NCBI GenBank assembly: GCA_037043455.1
Contig: JAWPHD010006748.1
Location: 1 to 64,000 of the forward strand
From: Cyrtodaria siliqua
Lineage: Eukaryota; Mollusca; Bivalvia; Adapedonta; Hiatellidae
DNA length: 64,000 nucleotides
Direction of reading: 5' to 3'
This document shows positions 54,793 through 64,000 of the stretch, one piece after another. Numbering within the stretch: the stretch's first letter is position 1; each line of letters starts with the position of its first letter. A program made the translations under genes and the position numbers. Below the pieces are notes generated by a model. That model was not told the origin of the DNA. It ran no database searches and was given only the letters and a program-made list of their open reading frames with translations.

Positions 54793-57700
54793 CTGAAATA
54801 TGAAGTAAATAAAATAAATCATTTAAAATATTGAGTTTTTAGAATAAATAAATTTGTATCTGTAAACGAAAAAAAAAACAACATTGCGGATGAATGTCGG
54901 TTTCAAGATTTCCTTATTGATTAAAACAACAAATTCAAAGTTCAGAACAATATTTCCTACAAACTGTTGATGCCCACACACTTTATACTCTCTTGATATC
55001 CTACTTAACATACTAGAAGGCTGTGGGCCAGCAGGTCAAGCCCTCAAATTCAAATGATTCGTCTCGCCAAACTGGACCAGAATTTATGAACTTTTAAGTA
55101 TAAAAACGGGCCATATAAATTTTGCTAAAATGCAATACAGAGTTATGAAACTTATGTGTTGTTGGCCGTGATGATACTGAAAAACTATGCAAATTTGAAT
55201 GACTTTGAATAAACAATGTTGAAGATATTAGAACTTGAAAAAGTTTGTAAATGTTAAAACCATATTTTATATCATAAACACAACAAATAGGTTAAATATG
55301 GTATAACAGTTGTGAAATATCACTATGGTTACTGAATAAAATATCTCTCTGGTTACTGAATAAAATATCACTGCTGTTACTGGATATAATATCACTACGG
55401 TTACTGATTAAAATATCACTGCGGTTACTGGATATAATATCACTACGGTTACTGAATAAAATATCACTACAGTAACTGAATAAAATATCTCTACGGTTAC
55501 TGGATATAATATCACAACGGTTACTGAATATAATATCACTACGGTTACTGGATATAATATCACTACGGTTACTGAATATAATCAGCAATGCCACTTACTC
55601 CACCTCTGCCATCTTCTCCAGGAGATGAAGCCGTACATGCATAGGGAGATCAACTGAAAATATTTGGAACCCATACATAGTATTTCAAGGTTATTTATTT
55701 TCAATTGGGGATGAATCCGTAAAACAGCAGGCAAATTCGTTACATAGGCAGGATCTAATTCCATTAAAAGAATGGTAAAACGTTTGAGCTGTTAACATAG
55801 ATTTCCAATTTACCACGACAATTTGCTAAATAGGGTTATTCCAGCCCTCTCGTTTATGTTTCCATATAACCCATGTGTGCAGGCTTCCACCACCCCATCC
55901 TGTATACGACTATCTGCATTTCCACAAAGGCTACTGTCTGTTGTCCCAACTTCTGTTAAATATTGACAGTATAATGTATGGAGAGCCTGCAGTTTTCTCC
56001 CCAGGCTATTAAGGCATGTCGCATTTAACATGCCTTCACAGCCAAAATGCTTTTGCAACATGCCTTAATTTTGAAAAGTAATGTAACTCATTTTAATTAT
56101 TTCATTTTTGTTTAGCTTAAATAGGTTTCAAACACAATATATAGAATCACTAGCATATTTCTTATAATATAGATCAAGTGTCTTTCTGACAAACTACACA
56201 TACATATAGTGGTCATGTATAAGGATACAGTCTGAAGCATATTTTCTCTGATAAAAACATGCCTTGAGAAATTACTGGTGAGAACACTGAGAGGTGGAAA
56301 CATACATGACAGGGCTGGAGTACACGTAACCCTATTCATGCATGACGGGGCTGCAGTACACGTAACCCTATTCATACATGACGGGGCTGGAGTACACATA
56401 ACCCTATTCATACATGACAAGGCTGGAGTACACGTAACCTTATTCATGCATGATGGAGCTGGAGTACACATAACCCTATTCATGCATGACAGGGCTGGAG
56501 TAAACCTAACTCTATTCATACATGACATGGCTGGATTACACGTTACCCTATTCATGCATGACAGGGCTAGAGTACACGTAACCCTATTCATACAAGACAG
56601 GGCTGGAGTACACATAACCCTATTCATACATGACAGGGCTGGAGTACATGTAACCCTATTCATACACGATGCGGCTGGAGTACATGTAACCCTATTCATA
56701 CACGACAGCACTGGAGTACATGTAACCCTATTCATACACGACGGTGCTGGAGTACATGTAACCCTATTCATACATGACAGGGCTGGAGTACACGTAACCC
56801 TATTCATACATGACAGGGATGGAGTACACGCAACCCTATTCATACATGACGGGGCTGGAGTACACGTAACCCTATTCCTACATGACGGGGCTGGAGTACA
56901 CGTAACCGTATTCATACATGACGGGGCTGGAGTACACGTAACCCTATTTAACAAAACAAGAGCGTTCAGTTGAATAGGAATGTAATATATATGCTGATAA
57001 CATACTGGGATTTGTCGATTATCGACATAAATCCTTTTATTGTAGTGAGGGTGATCATTTACACGAGTTTGTGGTCACCCTGCTGCACAGACTGTGGCCA
57101 TCCTGTTTTTCGTTAGTTTTATGGTTTAGTAATGTGTACTCTACACCGCATATCATGCCTTTCTTAATGGCGTCGAGTAGGCAGATGGTTGTATATAAAT
57201 ACGGGAGATTAAAATCAAAAGTATAGCATGTATCTCGGTCATTTATAAAAAATAATTATGTACATATTGAAAGTGTATACCTTTGTTGTTATTTGATGTT
57301 AATTTGTAATAAATGTTTGACCGATGTTGTAGGATTAATGTAGATTTTCAATGGACAGGTTCAATTGAAATATTTGTCGATTGTCGAATTTCAACACTCG
57401 TTTAGATTGTTCAGCTCATAGGTTGTTATTATTTACGACTTTTTTTTGTGTGTGTTTTTAACATTTACGTCAAGGTATGGCTGTAGTGCTCTGCTTCCCC
57501 CATTTAATGGTGGTGCCTCTAGTGGTGCCCATGTCCCCACTAGTGGCATGTGGCAGAATGTAGCGGTCACAGCTGTGTAGTAATTATTTTACGAGAACAT
57601 TTCAACACCATGCTAACACGAGTCATTCAGTGTAGCTTGTTTAAACTTAAGTATTTTACATTGTAACAAAAGCTCTCTGAACTTATTTGAATCACTCTCG

Positions 57701-60700
57701 ATGTCTTCCTGAATAGAACCAGTACTAAGCAAATGCAGATAAAGTGTCTTGCTCAGGGACACAACATATATGGTCATAGCGGGATCAAACCCACGATGTT
57801 TTTTATCATAGGTCCAACGCTCTACCACTAGACCACAATGCTTGTTTCATAATCAGTGTAACAAAAAATTATAAATTTCCATTCTGACCAAACTGCTTGT
57901 TTTTTATGCAATGATAAGTCCAAGTTTGCACTACTCTGTAAAGTTAACATTGTGAAGACAACAGTTCTGGTACCCACCTTTATGCACATATAGGTGTACC
58001 TCTGTCAAGATGTCCTGTAATGCCAAACCTTTGGCTGTTTTCAAATCCATCACATCTTACCACTGGTTAAGGACACATTTTTGATTTCAGACTATACATA
58101 ATGATTATTATCCATTTATAAAGAAAAGCATGCTGCTAGATATAAAGTCATCTGAAATATGTATTAAAAGCAGAATATGCTTATTAAAACATAAACTGAA
58201 ACAGGTGACGAAGTACTCGGAAACGTTATAACTTAGAGAATTACGCTAACAAATCAAGTGAATACAATTTAACTGTACCCATTATGCCGAATATATATTT
58301 GTGTACTAATTGCGCTGTATCCCCCACACGCTGCGCCGATGCTAAGAACAACACAGGAAGAACAACACAGGAAGTGTGCAGATCCAAATGGTTTATTTAT
58401 AGCACAGGTGCTGTTTATGTAAACACAAGAGTTAAAAAGTTAGCGTGCCTGGGTACGTCAGGTGATTTAATGCAAATTTGACGGTAATATTGTATAAACA
58501 TAATTGACACAAAGTCAACAGTGGTTCTGCTTATTTAAAACCAGTTAATCTTGGTGAACTTATAAACAAAACTCCTATGGATAGGACCTGGACCAGGGAA
58601 CCCTATCACCTGTAACACACACCAGTTACCCCCAAATAATTTTGTTTTTATTTTCATAAAACCCTTCTTAGATTTGAAAAGAAATCTTAGTGATTTCATG
58701 GATCTTAGTGATTTCATGGATGTCCATAAGATTCACATCCACCTGTCAACCCCTCCACCCCACACTGTACCCCGGTATGGATGTCCATAAGATTCACATC
58801 CACCTGTCAACCCCTCCGCCCCACATTGTACCCCGGTATGGAAGTCCACAGATTCATATCCACCTGTCAACCCCTCCACCCCACACTATACCCCGGTATG
58901 GATGTCCATAATATTCACATCCACCAGTTCCACCTGTCAACCCCTCCGCCCCACACTGTACCCCGGTATGGAAGTCCACAGATTCATATCCACCTGTCAA
59001 CCCCTCCGCCCCACACTGTACCCCGGTATGGAAGTTCATAAAATTCACATCCACCTGTCAACCCCTCCACCCCACTCTGTACACCGGTATGGATGTCCAT
59101 AATATTCACTTCCACCTGTCAACCCCTCCGCCCCACACTGTACCCCGGTATGGAAGTCCATAAGATTCACATCCACCTGTCAACCCCTCCAGTGTACCCC
59201 GGTATGGATGTCCATAAGATTCACATCCACCTGTCAACCCCTCCACCCCACATTGTACCCCGGTATGGAAGTCCACATCTCAGCTGTAGGACGGTCTGGA
59301 TACAATGTGTATGCACACATTTTGGGTAGTTGAGATATAAGGATACTGTTATAGGCTGTGGTGAAGTTTTCGTTGAGGATCCAGTAGACAATATTTTCTA
59401 TATCTTTACGTAGCGGGTGACCAACACACGTGTACACATGGTCTTCATTCACCTCATCATAGGCCATAGAACTACTCTGAAAACACAGTATTAACCAGTC
59501 AATTCTGTCAGGTTAAAGTAGCTATCCTGCCATCAACAGGCAAATGTTTACAACAGATGCAAACCATCTCTACTGACAACAAGGTATATATAAAAGTTAC
59601 ATATTTTGAGGATGCAAACTCTACCTACACAATATAAATGGCTTTAACCAGCCAGGCCAAGCCCCAAAACTGGAGCGTCGAATTATGAGTTACCAACTTA
59701 TAATTAATTTCACGCATATTCCATCAAGGGTATTTTAAGAACCCCTGAAAAAACTATACTTTTAATTGGCACATATATGTTGTTATATGACCTGAACACC
59801 TGGACAGAGTTCTGATACACTTTTTTTTAGTGCAATTTTACCGTCATTTGGCGGGTTAGTTTTTTTAATTTTAGGATGAACAATATGGGCAGATTTCTTG
59901 ATTAATTTGTTATATGCATTTACATAAACTGTAACATGAGACCATGTATGCTAAATACAGGTACTAGTAATTCTCAAAATTAAAATTTGTACTTTGAAAT
60001 AATGTTTAACTTCTGATGCTAAACAAATGACTGGATATGATTTTTTCCTAAATTGACAGTTAAAGCATTAGTCTGAGAAATTGGAATTTGTGACAGCATT
60101 AGGCAGAGAAGAATTTATGACTGCATTAGTCAGAGAAGAATTTGTGACAGCATTAGTCAGAGAAATTGGAATTTGTGACAGCATTAGTCAGAGAAGAATT
60201 TGCGACATTGGAATTTGTGACAGCATTAGTCAGAGAAGAATTTGCGACAGCATTAGTCAGAGAAGAATTTATGACAGCATTAGTCAGAGAAGAATTTATG
60301 ACAGCATTAGTCAGAGAAATTGGAATTTGTGACAGCATTAGTCAGAGAAGAATTTGTGACAGCATTAGTCAGAGAAGAATTTGTGACAGCATTAGTCAAG
60401 AGAAATTGGAATTTGTGACAGCATTAGTCAGAGAAGAATTTGCGACAGCATTAGTCAGAGAAGAATTTATGACAGCATTAGTCAGAGAAATTGGAATTTG
60501 TGACAGCATTAGTCAGAGAAGAATTTATGACAGCATTAGTCAGAGAAGAATTTGTGACAGCATTAGTCAGAGAAGAATTTATGACAGCATTAGTCAGAGA
60601 AATTGGAATTTGTGACAGCATTAGTCAGAGAAATTGGAATTTGTGACACCAATCGTTAAGATCATCCAGACATGCCTGGTGGTTGCATTTTAAACTTTTA

Positions 60701-61614
60701 TACTGATTGGGAAATAAGTTCTTGCAACTTATATCAATCACTCTCGATGGCTTGCTGGGTAGAACCAGTACTTAGCAATGTGGATTAAGTACCTTGCTCA
60801 ATAATAAATAACATGGCCACGGCGAGGATCGAACCCACGGTAGTTCTGACTAAGAAGTGGGAACAAGTTTGTTCCATATATAAACAGATGGCTACTGTAA
60901 GTAATTCTGAGCCAGATTCAAATTTTAAGTCGGATTAAAATGAATTTGATTTTGGAAGATAAAAAAACTTGACTTGTATTATTTTTAGTGGTGGCCATCT
61001 TATATGTTAAAGGTTTCAGGTGAGCAGTGATAACCAGTTTTGCAGACAAAAGTCCTTAAAAACAAAAAATGGCAGCCAACTGTGAAGTCAAATCAAACAT
61101 CACTTCTGACCAAATAAATGTCATGCGTTCATTTGTTTATTTATCACTCTCATATCAACAAGAAGTTAACAACAAACAATTGTTCATATAGGTTTTCTCA
61201 ACATAAACCCCACGGACACCTCTCCAAGTAGGCAGGAAAATCCACTTCATACGGTACCTGTAAAATGTTGAGTGATTTTCTCATGTCTCCATCTGCCAGA
61301 GTTACCACTGCCTTCATTCCATCTTGTGTTACGTTTATCCTGAAAATATTTGGTAAGTTGGTTACAATTTTTTTATTTATTTCAGATCCTTTATTTGTGA
61401 AGAAATATCATTAAATCAAATCTGTAAGCAGGATTATTGACAAACTTTACATACCCTTCTTCACGGATGACGTGTTCTAGTCGTGGGATCATCTGATCTG
61501 TAGAGAGTGGCCCAAATCTAAAGCGGGTACACCTCGACTGCAGCGCCGGAATAATCTTGGACAGGTAGTTGCAGATAATACAAAATCTCACGTTGTCTGT
61601 GAACTTTTCAATCA
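54693..61614 (-). CDS. RFC5: Replication factor C subunit 5, C-terminal part (6 exons; 5' end missing)
   Basis: Small subunit of the RFC clamp loader, an AAA+ complex in the nucleus that loads the PCNA sliding clamp onto primed DNA for replication and repair. Six exons, listed separately, encode 201 residues ending in a stop, with all phases consistent. Visible: NYLSKIIPALQSRCTRFRFG, including the SRC motif whose Arg acts on ATP bound by the neighbouring subunit; the lid-domain motif GDMRKSLNILQ (sensor 2 region); YTCVGHPL; and the C-terminal collar helices (LALQDILTEVHLYVHK, RLHLLEKMAEVEYRL, SSLIAAFQVTRDMIVEEAK). Human RFC5 is about 340 residues, so roughly 140 N-terminal residues, with the Walker A and B motifs, are missing. 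I found no such exon in 61615-64000, so they probably lie beyond the window. RFC3 is less likely given the C-terminal sequence as I recall it. Confidence 0.94.
54793..55299. other. RFC5 last intron, part without repeats
   Basis: AT-rich intron sequence without recognised features. Confidence 0.4.
55300..55585. repeat. 24-bp minisatellite beside an RFC5 splice donor, about 12 copies
   Basis: 'aatatcactacggttactgg' plus 'atat' units alternate with '..actgaata' variants. The array's inner edge lies only about 13 bases from the donor GT at 55598-55597. On the - strand it reads as an eight-residue repeat (SNRSDIIS), an open-frame artefact. Confidence 0.92.
55599..55653 (-). CDS. RFC5: RFC5 exon encoding VDLPMHVRLHLLEKMAEVE
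   Basis: A 55-base exon, entry phase 1, exit phase 2. Acceptor 'atattttcag' above 55653, donor 'gtaagt' below 55599. Confidence 0.94.
55654..56299. other. RFC5 intron stretch
   Basis: No repeat array or other exon recognised. An 83-codon - strand frame (55810-56061) has no known domain. Confidence 0.4.
56300..56955. repeat. 36-bp minisatellite, about 18 copies, in frame on both strands
   Basis: 'catgacggggctggagtaca' plus 'cgtaaccctattcata' is repeated with small changes. At 36 bp it keeps frame: the + strand reads HDGAGVHVTLFI repeats, the - strand MNRVTCTPAPSC repeats. It lies in an RFC5 intron. Confidence 0.95.
56956..57685. other. RFC5 intron stretch
   Basis: AT-rich sequence with no recognised feature. 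Confidence 0.4.
57690..57842 (-). mobile_element. tRNA-headed SINE, antisense to the window
   Basis: The complement of 57775-57842 is tRNA-like: A-box region 'tctagtggtagagcg' and B-box-like 'gggtttgatccc'. On the + strand the adjoining central part ('cactctcgatg', 'gaaccagtactaagcaa', 'cttgctcaggg') recurs at 60730-60800 and in part at 14755. Orientation matches RFC5 transcription. Confidence 0.75.
57978..58055 (-). CDS. RFC5: RFC5 exon encoding NVMDLKTAKGLALQDILTEV and HLYVHK
   Basis: 78 bases, phase 1 in and out. Acceptor 'agtggtaag' is purine-rich and weak; donor 'gtgggt'. The alignment to human RFC5 (LKTLKGLALHDILTEIHLF) fixes the exon despite the weak acceptor. Confidence 0.9.
58056..58714. 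other. RFC5 intron stretch
   Basis: A 'tcttagtgatttcatggat' motif is duplicated at 58685-58722, at the edge of the next array. Otherwise unrecognised. Confidence 0.45.
58715..59280. repeat. About 61-bp C-rich minisatellite, nine copies, in an RFC5 intron
   Basis: 'ggatgtccataagattcaca' plus 'tccacctgtcaacccctcca' plus 'ccccacactgtaccccggta' repeats. The strand transcribed into RFC5 pre-mRNA is G-rich ('ggggtggaggggttg'). The array ends about 67 bases from the exon at 59347. Confidence 0.94.
59347..59476 (-). CDS. RFC5: RFC5 exon encoding SSSMAYDEVNEDHVYTCVGH and following
   Basis: 130 bases, phase 0 in, phase 1 out; continues PLRKDIENIVYWILNENFTT and AYN. Acceptor 'gtgttttcag', donor 'gtatcc'. 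Matches the YTCTGHPLKSDI region of human RFC5. Confidence 0.95.
59640..59865. repeat. Dispersed repeat B, copy 2
   Basis: 'accagccaggccaagcccca', 'aactggagcgtcgaattatg', 'actatacttttaattgg' and 'gacctgaacacctggacaga'; inverted match to 53425-53605. Confidence 0.85.
60070..60650. repeat. 27-bp minisatellite, about 21 copies, in an RFC5 intron
   Basis: 'gacagcattagtcagagaag' plus 'aatttgt' repeats, with some units replaced by '..gagaaattggaatttgt'. Near-perfect copies indicate recent spread. Confidence 0.95.
60715..60850 (-). mobile_element. Truncated SINE copy
   Basis: 'atcactctcgatggcttgct', 'gggtagaaccagtacttagc' and 'aagtaccttgctcaa' match the 57.7-kb SINE. A B-box is kept ('ggatcgaaccc' on +), but the A-box part of the tRNA head is lost. 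Confidence 0.7.
60851..61257. other. RFC5 intron stretch
   Basis: No recognised feature. Confidence 0.4.
61258..61339 (-). CDS. RFC5: RFC5 exon encoding INVTQDGMKAVVTLADGDMR and KSLNILQ
   Basis: 82 bases, completes a Gly codon and leaves in phase 0. Acceptor 'atattttcag', donor 'gtaccg'. Holds the lid/sensor-2 motif GDMRKSLNILQ. Confidence 0.95.
61455..61614 (-). CDS. RFC5: RFC5 exon encoding VIEKFTDNVRFCIICNYLSK and the SRC motif
   Basis: 160 bases, phase 1 in (split Val), phase 2 out. Acceptor 'cttgactgcag', donor 'gtatgt'. Contains SRCTRFRFG and MIPRLEHVIREEG. The exon before it is not found in the window. Confidence 0.96.
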
Positions 61615-61735
61615 CTGCAGTCAAGAAATAAAATCAACTATATTTAAAAGATACCCACATGACTTTAAACCTAATCTCGTATTTCAGGAGATGATGTAAT
61701 GTAGACTGCAGTCACATATCATAATACTACTAATA

Positions 61736-62460
61736 CTAGAACAAGAGCCCTTAGTGGTCTAAGGACGCTCTCCTGGTTAACATGGCTCATAACAACTGAG
61801 AGGAAGTGACATTCCCTTGAGGTTAAACCCTTTGATAGACTGTGGCCTCCATTTTGGATTTCCGGTGACTTTTATTTAGGACGATCCAAGTACACAAATA
61901 GCAACATTCCTGTAAGTTTCACAAACAAGCTTTCAAATAATTTCAGTAGAATAATCGCCACAAAATTGTCTTTTCAAAATATATTTTAGCTGGTGTGGCC
62001 ATCTTGGATTTCTCATCATTTTAATAAGGACTAGCTATACATCAAGCGCAACATTCCTTGTACTGTTTTGCTAAAATCCATCCAGTAGTTTCGTAGTTGT
62101 CAAGTTTCATGAAAACCCACCAAGAACTTTCAAAGCAAAAAATATGGATGAATGCCGCACCATTCCATAAGTTCTGTCGATCTTTAATCAAAAACAAGAG
62201 GCCCAAGAGGGCCTGTGGACGCTCTACTGGCTAACATGGCTCTTATAACATCAATGAAGCGAGTGACTGCCATTTATGTTTTATTGGAAGTTTCGGGCAA
62301 AAATCAGCTTTTTGACTAAATCAAGGGTCATAACTAAAGAATCTGGTAAAGCTTGGTAAAGATAAGATGAAAAATAAAGGCCCTACCGTATTAACAAGGC
62401 AAAATATAGCATTTTTAACTAAATCAACAGCCATGACTCCTCTGTTACTGGTCCGACTGG
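61736..62460. repeat. Dispersed bivalve-type repeats in an RFC5 intron
   Basis: Two starts of the same element, 'aacaagagcccttagtggtc' (61738) and 'aacaagaggcccaagagggc' (62193), each followed by 'ggacgctct.ctgg.taacatggct'. The second runs into an 'aaatcaacagccatgactcc' module related to 29.6-30.1 kb. Confidence 0.8.
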
Positions 62461-62665
62461 TCCAACATAGCTAAAAAAAAAAATTCAAAAAATTCAAAAA
62501 AATTCAATAATTCCAAAAAAAAAATCAAAAAAACAACAACAATTAATGAAAAAATTCAAAAAAAAAATTCAAAAAAAAAAAATTCAAAAAAAAAATTCAA
62601 TAATTTAAAAAAAAAAAAATTCAAAAAAAAAAGAAGGAAAAAAAGAAAAGAAAATAAGAAGAAAA
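62461..62665. repeat. A-rich simple sequence (aattcaaaaaa)n
   Basis: Irregular repeats of 'aattcaaaaaaaa'-type units, almost entirely A and T on the + strand. Confidence 0.9.
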
Positions 62666-64000
62666 GAAAACCATAAAATCTGCTAAAGTTTGACTAAGAT
62701 CAGATGCAAAATAATACATGAGAGCTCTGTGCAATGTGGTTCCAGAGAAAACGATTTTTTTCAGTTTTTGCCTATACAAGCCTAAGTAAAACTGTGACCC
62801 CCAGGGTGGGGCCAAATGTGACAAATGGGTTACCATTTGAACAAACTTGGTAGAAGACCATAAGCTTATAGCAAATGCAAAATATTAAACCTCTGGCTCT
62901 TGCGGTTTCAGAGAAGAAGATTTTTTAAGTTTTTCCCTATACATGTCTATGTAAAACATGTGACCCTTGGGGCGGGGTCAAATGTGACCCGAGGGTCATC
63001 ATTTGAACAAACTTGGTAAAGGACCATAAGCTTATAGCAAATGCAAAATATTAAACCTCTGGCTCTTACAGTTCCAGAGAAGAAGATTTTTTCAGTTTTT
63101 CCCTATACAAGCATTTATGTAAAACTGTGACCCCCGGGGCGGGGCCAGATGTGACCCCAGGGTCACCATTTGAACAAAATTGGTGAAGGACCATAAGCTT
63201 ATAGCAAACGCAAAATATTAAATCTCTGGCTCTTGCAGTTTCGGAGAAGAAGATTTTTTAAGTTTTCCCCTATACATGTCTATGTAAAACATGTGACCCT
63301 TGGGGCGGGGCCAAATGTGACCCCAGGGTCACCATTTGAACAAACTTGGTAAAGGACCATAAGTTTATAATAAATGTAAAATATCAAACCTCTGGCTCTT
63401 GTAGATTCCGAAAAGAAGATTTTTAAAAAAAAAATCCTATATAAGTCTATGTAAAACTGTGACCCTCGGGGCGAGGACAAATTTGACCCCAGGGTCACCA
63501 TTTGAACAAACTTAGTAGAGGACCATAAGCTGATGCTACATATAATACATGAGAGCTCTGTGCCATGTGGTTCCAGAGAAGAAGATTTTTTTCAGTTTTT
63601 CCCTATACAAGCCTATGTAAAACTGTGACCCCCGGGGTGGGGCCAAATGTGACACCTGGGTCACCATTTGAACAAACTTGGTAGAGGACCACAAGCTTAT
63701 AGCAAATGCAAAATATTAAACCTCTGGCTCTTGCAGTTTCAGAGAAGAAGATTTTTTTAAGTTTTTCGCTAGACATGTCTATGTAAAACATGTGACCCTT
63801 GGGGCGAGGCCAAATGTGACCCGAGGGTCACCATTTGAACAAACTTGGTAAAGAACCATAAGCTTATAGTAAATGCAAAATATCAAACCTCTGGCTGTTG
63901 TAGTTTCCGAGAAGAAGATTTTTAAAAAAAAAATCCTATATAAGTCTATGTAAAACTGTGACCCCCGGGGCGAGGACAAATTTGACCCCAGGGTCACCAT
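62666..64000. repeat. About 160-bp satellite, at least eight copies, running off the window
   Basis: Each unit has 'ggaccataagcttatagcaa', 'cctctggctcttg', 'cagagaagaagattttt', 'tatgtaaaactgtgaccccc' and 'cagggtcaccatttgaacaa'. Spacing is about 155-165 bp. The sequence resembles a satellite widespread in bivalve genomes, where related units are often part of Helitron-type elements (recollection, not searched). - strand frames are by-products. Confidence 0.92.

Noticed and set aside
57690..57842. Functional tRNA gene on the - strand
   Set aside because: A SINE central part follows the tRNA-like head and the fold is degenerate.
61615..64000. Search for RFC5 N-terminal exons (Walker A and B)
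   Set aside because: No matching peptide on the - strand; the region is dispersed and satellite repeat.

Overview
This is eukaryotic DNA: genes with many small exons, GT/AG introns of 0.4-8.7 kb, and dense repeats. The repeat content (roughly 170-bp 'ggccataactcc'-type units at 29.6-30.1 kb, 'aacaagaggcccaagagggcc' elements at 61.7 and 62.2 kb, a satellite at 62.7-64 kb, a (CATT)n-tailed LINE end near 8.28 kb) looks like that of bivalve molluscs. That is recognition from memory, not a database search. Two host genes are supported.

Gene 1, + strand, 9127-39971: a complete dopamine transporter (DAT, SLC6 family) read as 13 coding exons. Every junction is GT/AG, all phases agree, and the joined frame is 620 codons plus a stop. 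The protein has the monoamine-transporter Asp in TM1, the insect-DAT-type Asp in TM3, the EL2 disulfide pair, five EL2 glycosylation sequons and a C-terminal PDZ-type ending. Gene 2, - strand, 54693-61614: the C-terminal 201 codons of replication factor C subunit 5 (RFC5), six exons ending in a stop. Its N-terminal ATPase half is not visible and probably lies beyond position 64000. The genes converge tail to tail across about 14.7 kb of repeats.

Layout. 1-9.1 kb: stacked minisatellites (34-, 42-, 44- and 63-bp units and others), a 50-nt G run and a LINE end. 9.1-40 kb: DAT exons, with introns holding antisense fragments of one retroelement family, a decayed non-LTR retrotransposon interrupted by another repeat, two TTAA-flanked MITE-like elements, foldback elements and a 1.8-kb minisatellite. 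40.8-45.4 kb: a minisatellite interrupted by a dead mariner element, followed by a TAA-flanked element with terminal inverted repeats (PIF/Harbinger-like) that carries a nested inverted repeat. 45.4-53 kb: more tandem arrays, including a 2.7-kb array of 49-bp units. 53.4-61.6 kb: RFC5, almost every intron holding a minisatellite, plus SINE-like copies. 61.7-64 kb: dispersed and satellite repeats.

Most unusual feature: at three separate DAT exon/intron borders (exons 1, 4 and 12) the intron just downstream contains one or more decayed copies of the preceding exon's 3' end, extending into the splice-donor region. At exon 12 this has grown to about 15 copies of a 58-bp unit, later split by a retroelement. 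This suggests a recurring way in which minisatellites start from exon ends.
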